This document shows, piece by piece, positions 53,703 through 62,444 of a stretch of DNA of 64,000 bases; positions within the stretch are counted from its first letter, which is position 1; every line of letters starts with the position of its first letter. The translations under genes were made by a program, and so were the position numbers. The notes below the pieces were generated by a model that saw nothing but the letters and a program-made list of their open reading frames with translations, was not told where the DNA came from and did no database searches. This stretch comes from Brevibacterium linens ATCC 9172 (GTDB taxonomy: Bacteria; Actinomycetota; Actinomycetes; Actinomycetales; Brevibacteriaceae), in contig NZ_FXYY01000003.1 of assembly GCF_900169165.1 (NCBI RefSeq), positions 1-64,000 of the forward strand, in the 5' to 3' direction.

Positions 53703-54526
53703 GCAATCCCAACGCTGGGAGCACAGTCTCCCCGCTGATCGCCGAGAACCTCGACCTGGCCTATGACCAGCGCCTGATCGTCAGCGATCTCGATGTGAGC
53801 ATTCCCGATGGAAAGTTCTCGATCATCGTCGGCCCCAATGCCTGCGGCAAGTCGACACTGCTGCGCGCTCTGGCACGGCTGCTGCCGCCGGCGAAGGGCT
53901 CGGTGCTGCTCGACGGGAACAATATCGAGAAGATGAAGACGAAGAAGATCGCCCAACGGCTCGGTCTTCTCCCGCAGTCATCCATCGCCCCGGACGGGAT
54001 CACGGTCGCCGAGCTCGTCTCCCGTGGGCGGCACCCGCATCAGTCGTTCCTGCGCCAGTGGACCGACGCCGATGAAGCCGCTGTGCTGTCGGCGCTGCGG
54101 GCGACGAACACCGAAGAGCTGTCCTCACGGCTCGTCGACGAACTCTCCGGTGGTCAGCGCCAACGCGTCTGGGTGGCCATGGTGCTCGCTCAGGAGACAT
54201 CGCTCCTTTTGCTCGATGAACCGACGACCTTTCTCGACGTCGCCTACCAGATCGAGCTGCTCGACCTGTTCTCGCAGCTCAACCACGAATACGGGCATAC
54301 GCTGGTCGCCGTGCTCCACGACCTCAACCAGGCCTGCCGGTATGCCGACGAGATCATTGCGATGAAGGACGGTTCCATCGTCGCTCAGGGACCGCCTGAG
54401 GCGATCATCACCTCGGAGCTCGTCCATGAGGTCTTCGGCATCGACTGCACGGTCATCGACGATCCGGTCACGGGTGCTCCGATGATCGTGGCGGGAGCAC
54501 CGAAGAAGACCTTCGCTCAGCCCTGA
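53699..54526 (+). CDS. Iron-siderophore ABC transporter ATPase
   Basis: A 275-residue FepC/FecE-type ATPase. Walker A GPNACGKSTLL (about residues 45-55), signature LSGGQRQRVWVAMVLAQ, Walker B LLLLDEPTTFLD and switch His in AVLHDLNQACRY are all canonical. It overlaps the second permease by ATGA and ends the operon. The binding-protein partner is 3 kb upstream under its own iron box. Confidence 0.95.
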   Translation: MSNPNAGSTVSPLIAENLDLAYDQRLIVSDLDVSIPDGKFSIIVGPNACGKSTLLRALARLLPPAKGSVLLDGNNIEKMKTKKIAQRLGLLPQSSIAPDGITVAELVSRGRHPHQSFLRQWTDADEAAVLSALRATNTEELSSRLVDELSGGQRQRVWVAMVLAQETSLLLLDEPTTFLDVAYQIELLDLFSQLNHEYGHTLVAVLHDLNQACRYADEIIAMKDGSIVAQGPPEAIITSELVHEVFGIDCTVIDDPVTGAPMIVAGAPKKTFAQP

Positions 54527-54544
54527 TCGGGGTCGACCGGACGA

Positions 54545-55552
54545 CTATGTTCGGGTCTGATCCGAATGCGGCCCCGCCTCGGCGGGCGTGTGCGTCCTAT
54601 CGGAAGTGCTCTTGCCTTTGAAGAGTGCCTTGACTCCGAAGATCACGCCGACGACGATGCCTCCCCAGATCGCGCCGAGGATGAGGGAGAAGAACGTGTT
54701 GACCAGCCACCCCAGGAAACCGCCGACGGCCGCGATCGCGGCGACAGGCTCTTCGAGGTGGTGAACGACGCCGTAGAGGGCGTGGAAGCCGAGTTCATCG
54801 GTGCCGACGAGGATGATATGGCCTCCGACCCACAGCATGGCGAAGGTGCCGACGACGGAGAGGAGCGCGAGCAGCTTCGGCATGGCACGGACGAGGAACC
54901 GTCCGAACGTCTGCTGCCCGGGGGAGTCCTTCTTCGCCATATGCAGCCCGATGTCATCCATCTTCACGATGAGTGCGACGACTCCATAGACGCCGAGGGT
55001 GATCGCAACTCCGACGATGGCGAGGATGACGGCACGGCTGGTCAGGGACTCGGCGGCCACCTCGTTGAGGGCGATGACCATGATCTCGCAGCTGAGGACG
55101 AAGTCAGTGGTGATGGCCGACCGCACGACTTTCTTCTCTGCTGCCGCACCATCGGTCGCCTGCTCGGCGGCCGGGGCCTCCTTCTCATGGTGGGCGATCC
55201 ACCCGAGCTTCTCGAAGACCTTCTCGGCACCCTCAAAGCACAGGTAGGTGCCGCCCACCATGAGCAGCGGAGTCAGCAGCCAAGGAAGAAACTGGCTGAG
55301 CAGCAGAATGACCGGGAGGATGATGAGCTTGTTGAACAGCGATCCGAAGGCGATGCGTTTGATGATCGGAAGCTCGCGCTTCGGGTCCACTCCTTCGACG
55401 AACTTCGGAGTCACCGCCGCATCGTCGATGACGACGCCCGCAGCTTTGGCACTGGCTCGAGACGCACCCGCAGCGACATCGTCGAGACTGGCAGCCGAGA
55501 GCTTGACGAGTGCGGCGACGTCGTCGAGGAGCGCGATCAGACCCCCGGCCAT
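54545..55552 (-). CDS. DUF808 membrane protein (YedI-like)
   Basis: A 335-residue inner-membrane protein with the family opening MAGGLIALLDDVAALVKLSA, then SLDDVAAGASRASAKAAGVV and about six or seven helices. GDP/KR-rich loop VEGVDPKRELPIIKRIA is conserved. The function of DUF808/YedI proteins is unknown. The ATG follows the META-gene stop with no gap (TAGATG), so it is the last gene of a three-gene leftward operon with two META-domain genes. Confidence 0.9.
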   Translation of the reverse strand: MAGGLIALLDDVAALVKLSAASLDDVAAGASRASAKAAGVVIDDAAVTPKFVEGVDPKRELPIIKRIAFGSLFNKLIILPVILLLSQFLPWLLTPLLMVGGTYLCFEGAEKVFEKLGWIAHHEKEAPAAEQATDGAAAEKKVVRSAITTDFVLSCEIMVIALNEVAAESLTSRAVILAIVGVAITLGVYGVVALIVKMDDIGLHMAKKDSPGQQTFGRFLVRAMPKLLALLSVVGTFAMLWVGGHIILVGTDELGFHALYGVVHHLEEPVAAIAAVGGFLGWLVNTFFSLILGAIWGGIVVGVIFGVKALFKGKSTSDRTHTPAEAGPHSDQTRT

Positions 55553-55873
55553 CTAACGACCGCCGAGCTTGTGAGCGGCACCCGGCGGTTGACGATGCAG
55601 GTCGCCGAGGTGGTTGCCGGCAGCGTCGAAGACCCGCAAGTGGTCGCCAACCGGTTCGACTCGCCGGGCTTTGGGAACCCAGGTGACCATCCCGGGTGCG
55701 GCTTTGAGCGTCATCAGCGAGGCTTTGATCATCAAGCCCTCCGGCTCGGCTGACCATGAGGTCACGAGGTTGTTGGCGCCGTCGCTGCCGCGCAGTGAGC
55801 CGTCTTCGGAGAATTCGAGGAAGGCCCGGTCGTTCGTCTCGGCCACCCAGCGGCCGATGAGTTCCTGTGTCAT
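55553..55873 (-). CDS. META-domain protein (cytoplasmic or unprocessed)
   Basis: A 106-residue single META-type domain: LIGRWVAETNDRAFLEFSED, then GSLRGSDGANNLVTSWSAE. It lacks a signal peptide and closely resembles the lipoprotein encoded just upstream (shared FLEF-EDGSL-GSDG-N--VTSW), so the pair is a tandem duplication. META domains, as in HslJ, are linked to heat or antibiotic tolerance. AAGGAAGACAA precedes ATG, which overlaps the upstream stop. Confidence 0.8.
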   Translation of the reverse strand: MTQELIGRWVAETNDRAFLEFSEDGSLRGSDGANNLVTSWSAEPEGLMIKASLMTLKAAPGMVTWVPKARRVEPVGDHLRVFDAAGNHLGDLHRQPPGAAHKLGGR

Positions 55874-56346
55874 TTGTCTTCCTTTTCCAGTCCGCCGATG
55901 ACTTTGCCGTTGCTGTCCATGATCTTCATGACGTCGCCTTCGATGGTCGCAGTTGAGGCCTTGCTCAGCCAGGTGTCGACACCGGCGCAGGCCTTCTGAG
56001 TGGTCATGAAGGAATCGATGGCGATCTCGTCGCCTTCGACCTTCCAACTGGTGACGATCGCATTGCATCCGTCCGAGCCTTCGAGCGAGCCGTCTTCGGC
56101 GAATTCGAGGAACGGATCGCCAGCCTCGGGGGAGGTCCACTTGCCTACCGGATCGAGGTCAGAGGCCTCTTCGCCGGGCGACGCAGTTTCGCTGGATTCA
56201 GTGGGGGAGGAATCGGGGTTTCGTGGGTCGACGCCGGTGTCGCACGCTGCCAGGGGCAAAGTGAGAGCAAGTGCGGCAAGCCCGAGCGCGAGCCTCGACG
56301 CAGGTCGTGCAGGGGCCGGAGTGCGAAGGGTTGTATGGTTCGGCAT
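55870..56346 (-). CDS. META-domain lipoprotein
   Basis: A 158-residue exported lipoprotein. The signal peptide ends with LAAC, then an acidic Ser/Glu linker, then a META-type domain (DPVGKWTSPEAGDPFLEFAE, then DGSLEGSDGCNAIVTSW). Two Cys in the domain may form a disulfide. It is paralogous to the next gene. ATG 56346 follows GGGAC; the in-frame ATG at 56358 is an alternative. It diverges from the first protease gene. Confidence 0.85.
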   Translation of the reverse strand: MPNHTTLRTPAPARPASRLALGLAALALTLPLAACDTGVDPRNPDSSPTESSETASPGEEASDLDPVGKWTSPEAGDPFLEFAEDGSLEGSDGCNAIVTSWKVEGDEIAIDSFMTTQKACAGVDTWLSKASTATIEGDVMKIMDSNGKVIGGLEKEDK

Positions 56347-56592
56347 GTCCCTGATCATAACGGCACCGGTTTTGAGGCCCCTGGAAGAAGACAGGACAGC
56401 TTGTGTAGTCCGACTTCTGTAAGTTGTGTTCACCTGCGACTCTGACGGTTCTTGCACTGCGTCGTGATCAAACCGTAACCTTTCACACGGTTGGAAAGCT
56501 GACACCGAAAACACGAGCCGCCGGGCTGCGGCGAAGCCTGTTGACGGGGTCGGGCAATCGAAGCATCGACAACGATCAAGGGAATCAACCTT

Positions 56593-58542
56593 ATGCAGAA
56601 GAAACTCGTGCAGAGTTCGCTGGCCATCAGCGCCGCCGCTGCGCTGGGCCTGAGCGGCGCGCTCGTCGCCTCGCCGGCAATGGCCGACAACGCGCCGCAG
56701 AAGCTGGACCTTCAGAATGAAGCTCACGTCCAGAAGGCACTGTCCGGCATCGAAGGTGTCAACGCCTACGGCACCGACGGCGGCGAGCTCAGCATCGGCG
56801 TTGCCGAGAAGACCGACGAGATCAAGAAGCTCGAAAAGAAGTACAAGAACATCAAGGTCACCGAGGGCATCAAGGAACTGAAGCCCTATGCGAGCAACGA
56901 TCTCGTTGGCGGAGCCGGTTACCTCGTCAAGGCCGGCGACGGCGGCGGAGTCTGCTCGACCGGCTTCTCCGGCTGGGACGGAGACGGCAAGCCCGTCGTC
57001 CTCACCGCCGGACACTGCTCGAAGATCATCAACAAGCAGACCAACGAGTTCGATGGCGATACGACGGTTGACCAGACCGAGAAGCCCTCGATCGCTCAGG
57101 CCAACGGCGGAGAAGGCTTCCAGGCCTCCGGCGACGGCGTCATCGGCAAGTGGGGCTTCCACAACTTCGGCGGCGACCTGCTCGAAGGCGCCGATGAGAA
57201 CCAGTGGCCCGACCCCAGCGAGTCCGACATCGACTTCGCCGTGATCAATGTCGACGAGTCGAACTACAACGTCAAGAACGGCATCACCGACTGGACGACC
57301 GCCGATTCGGACGACCTTGCTAAGTCGACCACCGAGATCACCGAGGTGGGCGCACACAAGGAAGGTGCCATCAGCAAGTCGGGGCGCACCACCGGAGTGA
57401 CTACTGGCACGACTTTCGATGAGTACAACGACCAGTTCCAGTACGCGAACGTCGGCGGCCGCTGGGTCCACGGTTTCGGTGTCACCGCTCCGATCGACAA
57501 GCCCTTCTCGCAGCCGGGCGACTCCGGCGGCGGTGTCTACCAGGGCAACACTGCAGTCGGTGTCATCTCCGGTGGCGGCGATTACGATGACAATACTTCG
57601 TTCAGCTGGGTGGCCGACCTCGATCACTCACTGGAGCAGTCCGGTACCGATTTCCACCTCGAGAAGCCGGGCGAGGAGACCCCTGAGGCTCCTGCCGCCC
57701 CGAAGTCCGAGGACCAGACCATCGAGCCCAATGGCGAGGTCAAGGGCAAGGCCGAGGCCGGTGCGAAGGTTGAGGTGACGTGGGAAGCCAAATCCACGAC
57801 CGACGGTCAGAAGACCGAAGCTCAGGCAGCTGAAGACGGATCCGAGACTGTCACGGCCGACAAGGACGGAAACTTCTCCGTCGAAGGCCCCAAGGCAGAA
57901 GGCGATTACGCCTTCACCGCAACCGCGATCGTCGATGGACAGGAATCCAAGACGACCGAATTCGATGTGACGGTTGAGAAGGACGAGTCCGAGACTCCCG
58001 CTCCTGTCGGGCGTGAGATCAGCATCGATCCCAAGCAGATCGCCGCTTCCGACTTCGTGAAGGAAGATAAGGGCGTGACGATCACGGTCCAGGGCTTCGA
58101 CGAGGGCGAGAAGGTGACCCTTGAGGTTGCCAACGGACCCGAAGGCGTCGAAGGCATCACCCTCGATGAGACCGCCAATGAAAACGGTGCTGCCGCATTC
58201 TCCATCTACGGCACCAGCGCGTCGAACCCCGAGGCCTACCTCGGCAAGTACGACGTCGAGGTCACCGGCGCCAATGACACCGAGGATGAGTCGGCACTGA
58301 CCGGTTCGTTCGAGGTTGTCGCTGACGAAGACGGATCCGGTGGCGGATCCGGCGGCGACGATGACGGCAACAACGACGACGGCGATGCCGGCGACGGAAA
58401 CGACGATGATGGAAACGGTGACGGCGGTTCTGATCTGCCTCGCACCGGTGCCGAGCTGACCGGCCTGGCTGCCGGAGCCGGACTGCTCCTCGTAGGCGGA
58501 ACCGCAGTCGTTCTGACGATGCGTCGCAAGAGCAACAACTGA
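56593..58542 (+). CDS. Secreted, wall-anchored S1 serine protease (streptogrisin-like), copy 1
   Basis: A 649-residue surface protease. A signal peptide (1-31) and short propeptide lead to a chymotrypsin-like domain with His141 (LTAGHC), Asp214 (DIDFAVI) and Ser311 (QPGDSGGGVY); Cys121 and Cys142 can form one disulfide. An Ig-like adhesive region (about 365-470) and a second repeat domain (about 475-580) follow. A Gly/Asp/Asn-rich spacer precedes LPRTG (615-619), a hydrophobic helix and RRK: a sortase signal. It is a paralogue of the next gene. AAGGGAATCAACCTT precedes ATG, and a strong terminator follows. Confidence 0.93.
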   Translation: MQKKLVQSSLAISAAAALGLSGALVASPAMADNAPQKLDLQNEAHVQKALSGIEGVNAYGTDGGELSIGVAEKTDEIKKLEKKYKNIKVTEGIKELKPYASNDLVGGAGYLVKAGDGGGVCSTGFSGWDGDGKPVVLTAGHCSKIINKQTNEFDGDTTVDQTEKPSIAQANGGEGFQASGDGVIGKWGFHNFGGDLLEGADENQWPDPSESDIDFAVINVDESNYNVKNGITDWTTADSDDLAKSTTEITEVGAHKEGAISKSGRTTGVTTGTTFDEYNDQFQYANVGGRWVHGFGVTAPIDKPFSQPGDSGGGVYQGNTAVGVISGGGDYDDNTSFSWVADLDHSLEQSGTDFHLEKPGEETPEAPAAPKSEDQTIEPNGEVKGKAEAGAKVEVTWEAKSTTDGQKTEAQAAEDGSETVTADKDGNFSVEGPKAEGDYAFTATAIVDGQESKTTEFDVTVEKDESETPAPVGREISIDPKQIAASDFVKEDKGVTITVQGFDEGEKVTLEVANGPEGVEGITLDETANENGAAAFSIYGTSASNPEAYLGKYDVEVTGANDTEDESALTGSFEVVADEDGSGGGSGGDDDGNNDDGDAGDGNDDDGNGDGGSDLPRTGAELTGLAAGAGLLLVGGTAVVLTMRRKSNN

Positions 58543-58588
58543 GTACAGTGATGCTGATCGTCTGACGGTCTGCTGAACACTCACTGAC

Positions 58589-58618
58589 GATGCCCCCGGT
58601 CTTCTGACCGGGGGCATC
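58589..58618. terminator. Hairpin terminator after protease 1
   Basis: GATGCCCCCGGTC (58589-58601) pairs perfectly over 13 bp with GACCGGGGGCATC (58606-58618) around TTCT. It separates the transcripts of the two tandem protease genes, so the second has its own promoter. Confidence 0.88.
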
Positions 58619-58807
58619 GTCGATTCATGGGGGAGTTTCAGTGGAGGTAACAGCCAGGGGCCGTGTACAGCTCCTGAAGTTTCGTACATTAAGTTCACAG
58701 TCTTGAACGTACTTTTTTGGTAGTACCTGAGTGTGGCCCGTAACCTTATCGTGACTTAGGTCAACAACTTGTGACATTGATCCCTCAGAACAGAGAGACA
58801 ACAACTT

Positions 58808-61198
58808 ATGCAGAAGAAACTCGTGCAGAGTTCGCTGGCCATGGCGGCGGCTGCGGCATTGGGGCTCGGCGGCGCATTCGTCGCAGGGCCCGCTGCGGCT
58901 GATCAGCCAGAGGTGAAAGTCTCCAGCGAGAATGCTGTCCAGACGGCCGTCTACAAGAACCTCTCCGACAGCAGCGGAAAGCTGGTCTCGGAAGTCGGAC
59001 GATTCGGCGTGGACGGCGACGACCTCGTGGTCGGAGTGGCGAAGAAGACGGACAAGGTCAAGTCCTTTGCTTCCAAGTACGACAATGTCGAGATTGTCGT
59101 CGATCCCAAATACGTTGCGGGCGAGCCTCAGGCCAAGACCGACCTGGTCGGTGGTGCAGGATACCTGGTGTCGCATCCGCAGGGTACCGCTGCTTGCTCC
59201 ACCGGGTTCGCTGGCTGGGACGATCAGGGTAATCAGGTAGTTCTCACTGCTGGGCACTGTGCAGTCGACACCGCAGGCGGTGTTCAGAATGAGATTTTGG
59301 ACATGGAACTTCCCTCTTCGGCAGAAGCTGTAGGCGGCGAAGGCTTTGTGAAGGCCGGTGTAGGATCGATCGGTGCTTGGGGATTCAACCAGTACGGGTC
59401 GGAGATTATCGACAACGGTGACGGCACCGGCACTGTGGCTGACGAAGACAAGGCGATCGACTTCGCTGTCATCAAGGTCGATGACAAGTTCACGACCAAA
59501 GCTGAAGTGACCGATTGGACTACGGCGAAAGCAGAAAATGACCTTTCGGCCAGCACTACTAAGGTCACGAAGGTTGGTGCGGCCGTACCCGGACAGTCCA
59601 TCCAGAAGTCCGGGCGGACCACAGGTGTAACTACCGGTACCGTTCTCGACGACCCGGAAGCATTTGAGTACGCCAACATCGGCGGGCGTGCCGTTCACGG
59701 CTTCGAGGTCACCTCCGGCGGGAAGCGCTTCTCGGACCACGGTGACTCCGGCGGTGCCGTCTACCAGGGCGATACCGCTGTCGGTGTCATCTCGGGTGGA
59801 CCCGAGACTGGCGCGTGGACCTGGGTCGCCGACCTTGAAAACTCACTCACCAAATCCGATGAGTCGTTCACGCTCGACGACCCTAACGAGGAGCCGGAGG
59901 CTCCTGCAGCCCCGACGGTCGAGGACCAGACCATCGAGCCCAAGGGCGCGATCACTGGCAAGGCTGCGGCCGGTGCTGACGTGAAGGTCACCTGGACCGG
60001 CGCTGCGGAAGGCGAAGCCACCGCGAAGGCCGATGACAGCGGAAACTTCACGCTCGAGGGTCCCGAAGCAGAAGGCGACTACGAAGCGAAGGCCGTGGCG
60101 ACCGTTGACGGTCACTCCTCGGAGGCCGCTTCCTTCACCGTGACGGTCAAGGCATCGGATGACTCCGACGCCGGTGCAGCCGCTGACGGTGACGATTCGA
60201 ACGCCGAAGCTGACGCTGACAGCACGGATGCAGACGCTTCCGCAGGTGCCGACGGTAAGGACGCTGACGCCGATGCCGACGGTAAGGATGCAGATGCTTC
60301 GACCGCTGCCGACGGTGACGACGCCGACGCTTCGGCTGCAGCAGACGGCAAGGATGACGAAGCCGATTCCGACGCTGACGGTGACGAGAAGCCCGAAGCT
60401 CCCAAGGTCGGAGACCAGACGGTCGTCGAAGGCGGAAAGATCACCGGCAAGGCCGCTCCGAACGCCGAAGTGACGCTGACCTGGAAGCCTGCCGGCGCCA
60501 ATGCCGGTTCCGCTCAGGCTCAGGCCGCACCGGCTGAGGGCAGTGTCACGGTCAAGACCGATGCTGACGGAAACTTCTCCACCGAGGCCCCTGCTGAGGC
60601 TGGCGACTACAACTACACCGCAGTTGTCAGCGTCAATGGTCAGAACTCCGAAGCGGCTCAGTTTGTCGTGACCGTCGAGGCTGAAGAAGCCCCGGCCGAG
60701 CGCACGCTGACCGTCGAGCCGAAGGAAATCGCTGCTTCGGACTTCGTGAAGGAAGACAAGGGCGTGGAGATCACGGCTGAAGGCTTCGACGAGGGCGAGA
60801 AGGTCTCCCTCGAGGTTGTTGCCGGTCCCGAAAACGTCGAGGGCATCACCCTCGAAGAGACCGCCAACGCTGACGGAGTCGTCGGATTCTCGATCTACGG
60901 CACCAGCGCCTCGAACCCCGAGGCCTACCTCGGTAAGTACGACGTCGAGGTCACCGGCGCCAACGACACCGAAGAGGAAGAAGCCCTTACCGGCTCCTTC
61001 CAGGTTGTTGCCGACGAAGACGGCAACGGCGGCGGCGACGATGGTGACGACAACGGCAACGATGATGGAAACGGTGACGGCGGTTCTGATCTGCCTCGCA
61101 CCGGTGCCGAGCTGACCGGCCTGGCTGCCGGAGCCGGACTGCTCCTCGTCGGTGGAGCCGCTGTTGTTCTGACCATGCGTCGCAAGAAGAACAACTGA
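58808..61198 (+). CDS. Secreted, wall-anchored S1 serine protease (streptogrisin-like), copy 2
   Basis: A 796-residue paralogue of the preceding protease. His150 (LTAGHC), Asp218 (AIDFAVI) and Ser314 (HGDSGGAVY) form the triad; Cys130 and Cys151 pair. It has an extra Ig-like module and, between modules (about residues 450-525), a low-complexity stretch built of Asp-Ala and DADGKDADA units. It ends with the same LPRTG anchor. The first 34 bases and the last roughly 100 bases of the gene are nearly identical in DNA to copy 1, while the catalytic domains differ. Such identity at the ends suggests gene conversion. Confidence 0.93.
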   Translation: MQKKLVQSSLAMAAAAALGLGGAFVAGPAAADQPEVKVSSENAVQTAVYKNLSDSSGKLVSEVGRFGVDGDDLVVGVAKKTDKVKSFASKYDNVEIVVDPKYVAGEPQAKTDLVGGAGYLVSHPQGTAACSTGFAGWDDQGNQVVLTAGHCAVDTAGGVQNEILDMELPSSAEAVGGEGFVKAGVGSIGAWGFNQYGSEIIDNGDGTGTVADEDKAIDFAVIKVDDKFTTKAEVTDWTTAKAENDLSASTTKVTKVGAAVPGQSIQKSGRTTGVTTGTVLDDPEAFEYANIGGRAVHGFEVTSGGKRFSDHGDSGGAVYQGDTAVGVISGGPETGAWTWVADLENSLTKSDESFTLDDPNEEPEAPAAPTVEDQTIEPKGAITGKAAAGADVKVTWTGAAEGEATAKADDSGNFTLEGPEAEGDYEAKAVATVDGHSSEAASFTVTVKASDDSDAGAAADGDDSNAEADADSTDADASAGADGKDADADADGKDADASTAADGDDADASAAADGKDDEADSDADGDEKPEAPKVGDQTVVEGGKITGKAAPNAEVTLTWKPAGANAGSAQAQAAPAEGSVTVKTDADGNFSTEAPAEAGDYNYTAVVSVNGQNSEAAQFVVTVEAEEAPAERTLTVEPKEIAASDFVKEDKGVEITAEGFDEGEKVSLEVVAGPENVEGITLEETANADGVVGFSIYGTSASNPEAYLGKYDVEVTGANDTEEEEALTGSFQVVADEDGNGGGDDGDDNGNDDGNGDGGSDLPRTGAELTGLAAGAGLLLVGGAAVVLTMRRKKNN
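60150..60400 (+). repeat. Asp/Ala-coding low-complexity repeat in protease 2
   Basis: The DNA repeats short units such as GCTGACGGTGACGA, GCCGACGGTAAGGA and GATGCAGATGCTTC, coding an acidic Asp/Ala/Gly/Lys spacer. Copy 1 lacks this block. Units are unequal, so length change by slippage is likely. It would act as an extended, acidic stalk. Confidence 0.75.
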
Positions 61199-61235
61199 AA
61201 CACACTCTGACAGTCACTCGCTGACTGACTGAGAG

Positions 61236-61269
61236 AAGGTGCCCCTGGCCGGAAGGTCAGGGGCACTTT
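61236..61269. terminator. Hairpin terminator after protease 2
   Basis: AAGGTGCCCCTGGCC (61236-61250) pairs with GGTCAGGGGCACTTT (61255-61269) around GGAA; two pairs are G:U in RNA. It lies between the protease and a convergent GNAT gene. Confidence 0.85.
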
Positions 61270-61273
61270 CACG

Positions 61274-61729
61274 TCATCGAACAAAAGCACGAACCGTCGC
61301 CCCTGCCGACGGGGCGGCCTCGCTGAAGCCGAGCGACATGTAGAACGCAGTCAGTCCGGGACCGGCATCGGTGAGCAGAACGGTCTGTCGGACATCGGCG
61401 AACGGTTCGAGGACGCGAACGACGAGTTCAGCCCCGATACCGCGCCGCTGCATTCCTGGATCGACGAGGACGTCTTGGAGGTGGACAATCGTTCCGAAGT
61501 CACTGACCACGCGCGCCATTCCCACGAGCATCCCTGCCCGGCGAGCACAGACGACGTGCGCAGAGTTGAGCACACTGCGGAGCAGCCGTTCCGGATCGCT
61601 TGTATAGGCAGACCATCCGACCGAGTCATAGAGCTTGAGCAGCTCACTGCGCGAAGGCAGAGTATTCGACGAATACGTGATCCCAGATCGAGTCTGATCA
61701 CGGAAATGACGGCGATCATGCCAGCGCAA
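61274..61729 (-). CDS. GNAT-family N-acetyltransferase, start codon unclear
   Basis: About 128 residues form a compact GNAT domain: ELLKLYDSVGWSAYTSDPER, then VVSDFGTIVHLQDVLVDPGM and QRRGIGAELVVRVLEPFADV (acetyl-CoA motif), and DAGPGLTAFYMSLGFSE. The normal family start would lie just before ITYSSNTLPSR, but no ATG or GTG is there; the frame instead continues upstream through the tail of a deleted second GNAT gene, with TTG 61729 the only candidate. The domain is intact, so translation may depend on an odd start or on fusion. Confidence 0.65.
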   Translation of the reverse strand: MRWHDRRHFRDQTRSGITYSSNTLPSRSELLKLYDSVGWSAYTSDPERLLRSVLNSAHVVCARRAGMLVGMARVVSDFGTIVHLQDVLVDPGMQRRGIGAELVVRVLEPFADVRQTVLLTDAGPGLTAFYMSLGFSEAAPSAGATVRAFVR

Positions 61730-62110
61730 TTCATCCCTGACGCCTGTCTCCCATTCCTCGCGCAGGATCGCATAGCCGACCGAATCCAGAGGATCGCCAC
61801 CAATGACTGGCCACGAGCGGCGGTAGTGAGCTTATCGCGAAGCCAATCGGAGGTCGAACAGCGGAGTCTCGTCACGAAGATCCTCGAGGCGGACGATGCC
61901 GATCCGACCCAGCTCGCTGTGGACGAGCCAGAACGTTTCGGTCTCCTCACTGATGAAGTAGCCGTCCGCGATCCGTTCGCGCACTTCTTCCTTCGACCAG
62001 ACGGACAACTTGGCGTGGAAGGGGAACTCTTCCGTGGTGTAGAAATCAATAAGATGATCATCGTCGCGGCCATGTGGATCGACCCGGGTCAGCTTCACAC
62101 TCATGCGCAT
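61730..62110 (-). pseudogene. GNAT (RimJ-type) acetyltransferase with internal deletion
   Basis: From ATG 62110 the N-terminal half of a GNAT protein is clear ([20 protein letters not shown], then [20 protein letters not shown]). It ends at a TAA (61832-61834). The same frame then resumes with AHYRRSWPVIGGDPLDSVGY, then AILREEWETG, the C-terminal GNAT segment. The central acetyl-CoA-binding part, about 60 residues, is deleted and the stop sits at the junction. The frame then runs without a stop into the next GNAT gene. Confidence 0.75.
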
Positions 62111-62186
62111 AGACTAGTCGGTGCGCTCTCGCCGCGGTTCAATGAAGAGGTGCGAGAGCCTGAGCGCGCGATCAAGGAGTCCAGTC

Positions 62187-62402
62187 ATGAGCCTCGAAGG
62201 TGATCCATTCGATTACCACGTCACCGAGTCCGGGGGCCTGCTCATTCGCCGAGGCGGCCGAACCGTGATGGAACTCGGCGGGAAGAAGGCTGCCGCACTC
62301 ATCCCCAAGCTCGGCCGAGACGACGAGAGCGATCAGCAGCTGTTGGCACGGGCGACGGGAAACTACCGGCACGGCAGCGAACGGCAGCTCGGACGGCATT
62401 GA
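62187..62402 (+). CDS. Small conserved-looking protein, unknown
   Basis: A 71-residue protein (EGDPFDYHVTESGGLLIRRG, then GRTVMELGGKKAAALIPKLG). The ribosome site AAGGAGTCCAGTC is strong and fixes ATG 62187. No family is named, but the regular charge pattern and ribosome site suggest a real gene. It follows a decayed GNAT gene on the other strand. Confidence 0.6.
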   Translation: MSLEGDPFDYHVTESGGLLIRRGGRTVMELGGKKAAALIPKLGRDDESDQQLLARATGNYRHGSERQLGRH

Positions 62403-62444
62403 ATCTGGCTGGACGTTCGTTCAGCTCTTGGTACTGTATGTGAT

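Noticed and set aside
55870-57627. Long minus-strand frame over the first protease
   Set aside because: Only its last 158 residues (from 56346) form a real lipoprotein; the upstream part is antisense to the protease.
58740-58807. CRP/GlxR-type site (TGTGA...) upstream of protease 2
   Set aside because: TGTGACATTGATCCCTCA has only one good half-site; the second half does not match TCACA.
58625-59740. 371-codon minus-strand frame over the second protease
   Set aside because: It is antisense to the signal peptide and catalytic domain, with no ribosome site and no family motif.
60150-60400. Possible CRISPR-like repeat array
   Set aside because: Units are short, unequal, in frame and coding Asp/Ala; there are no unique spacers of constant length.
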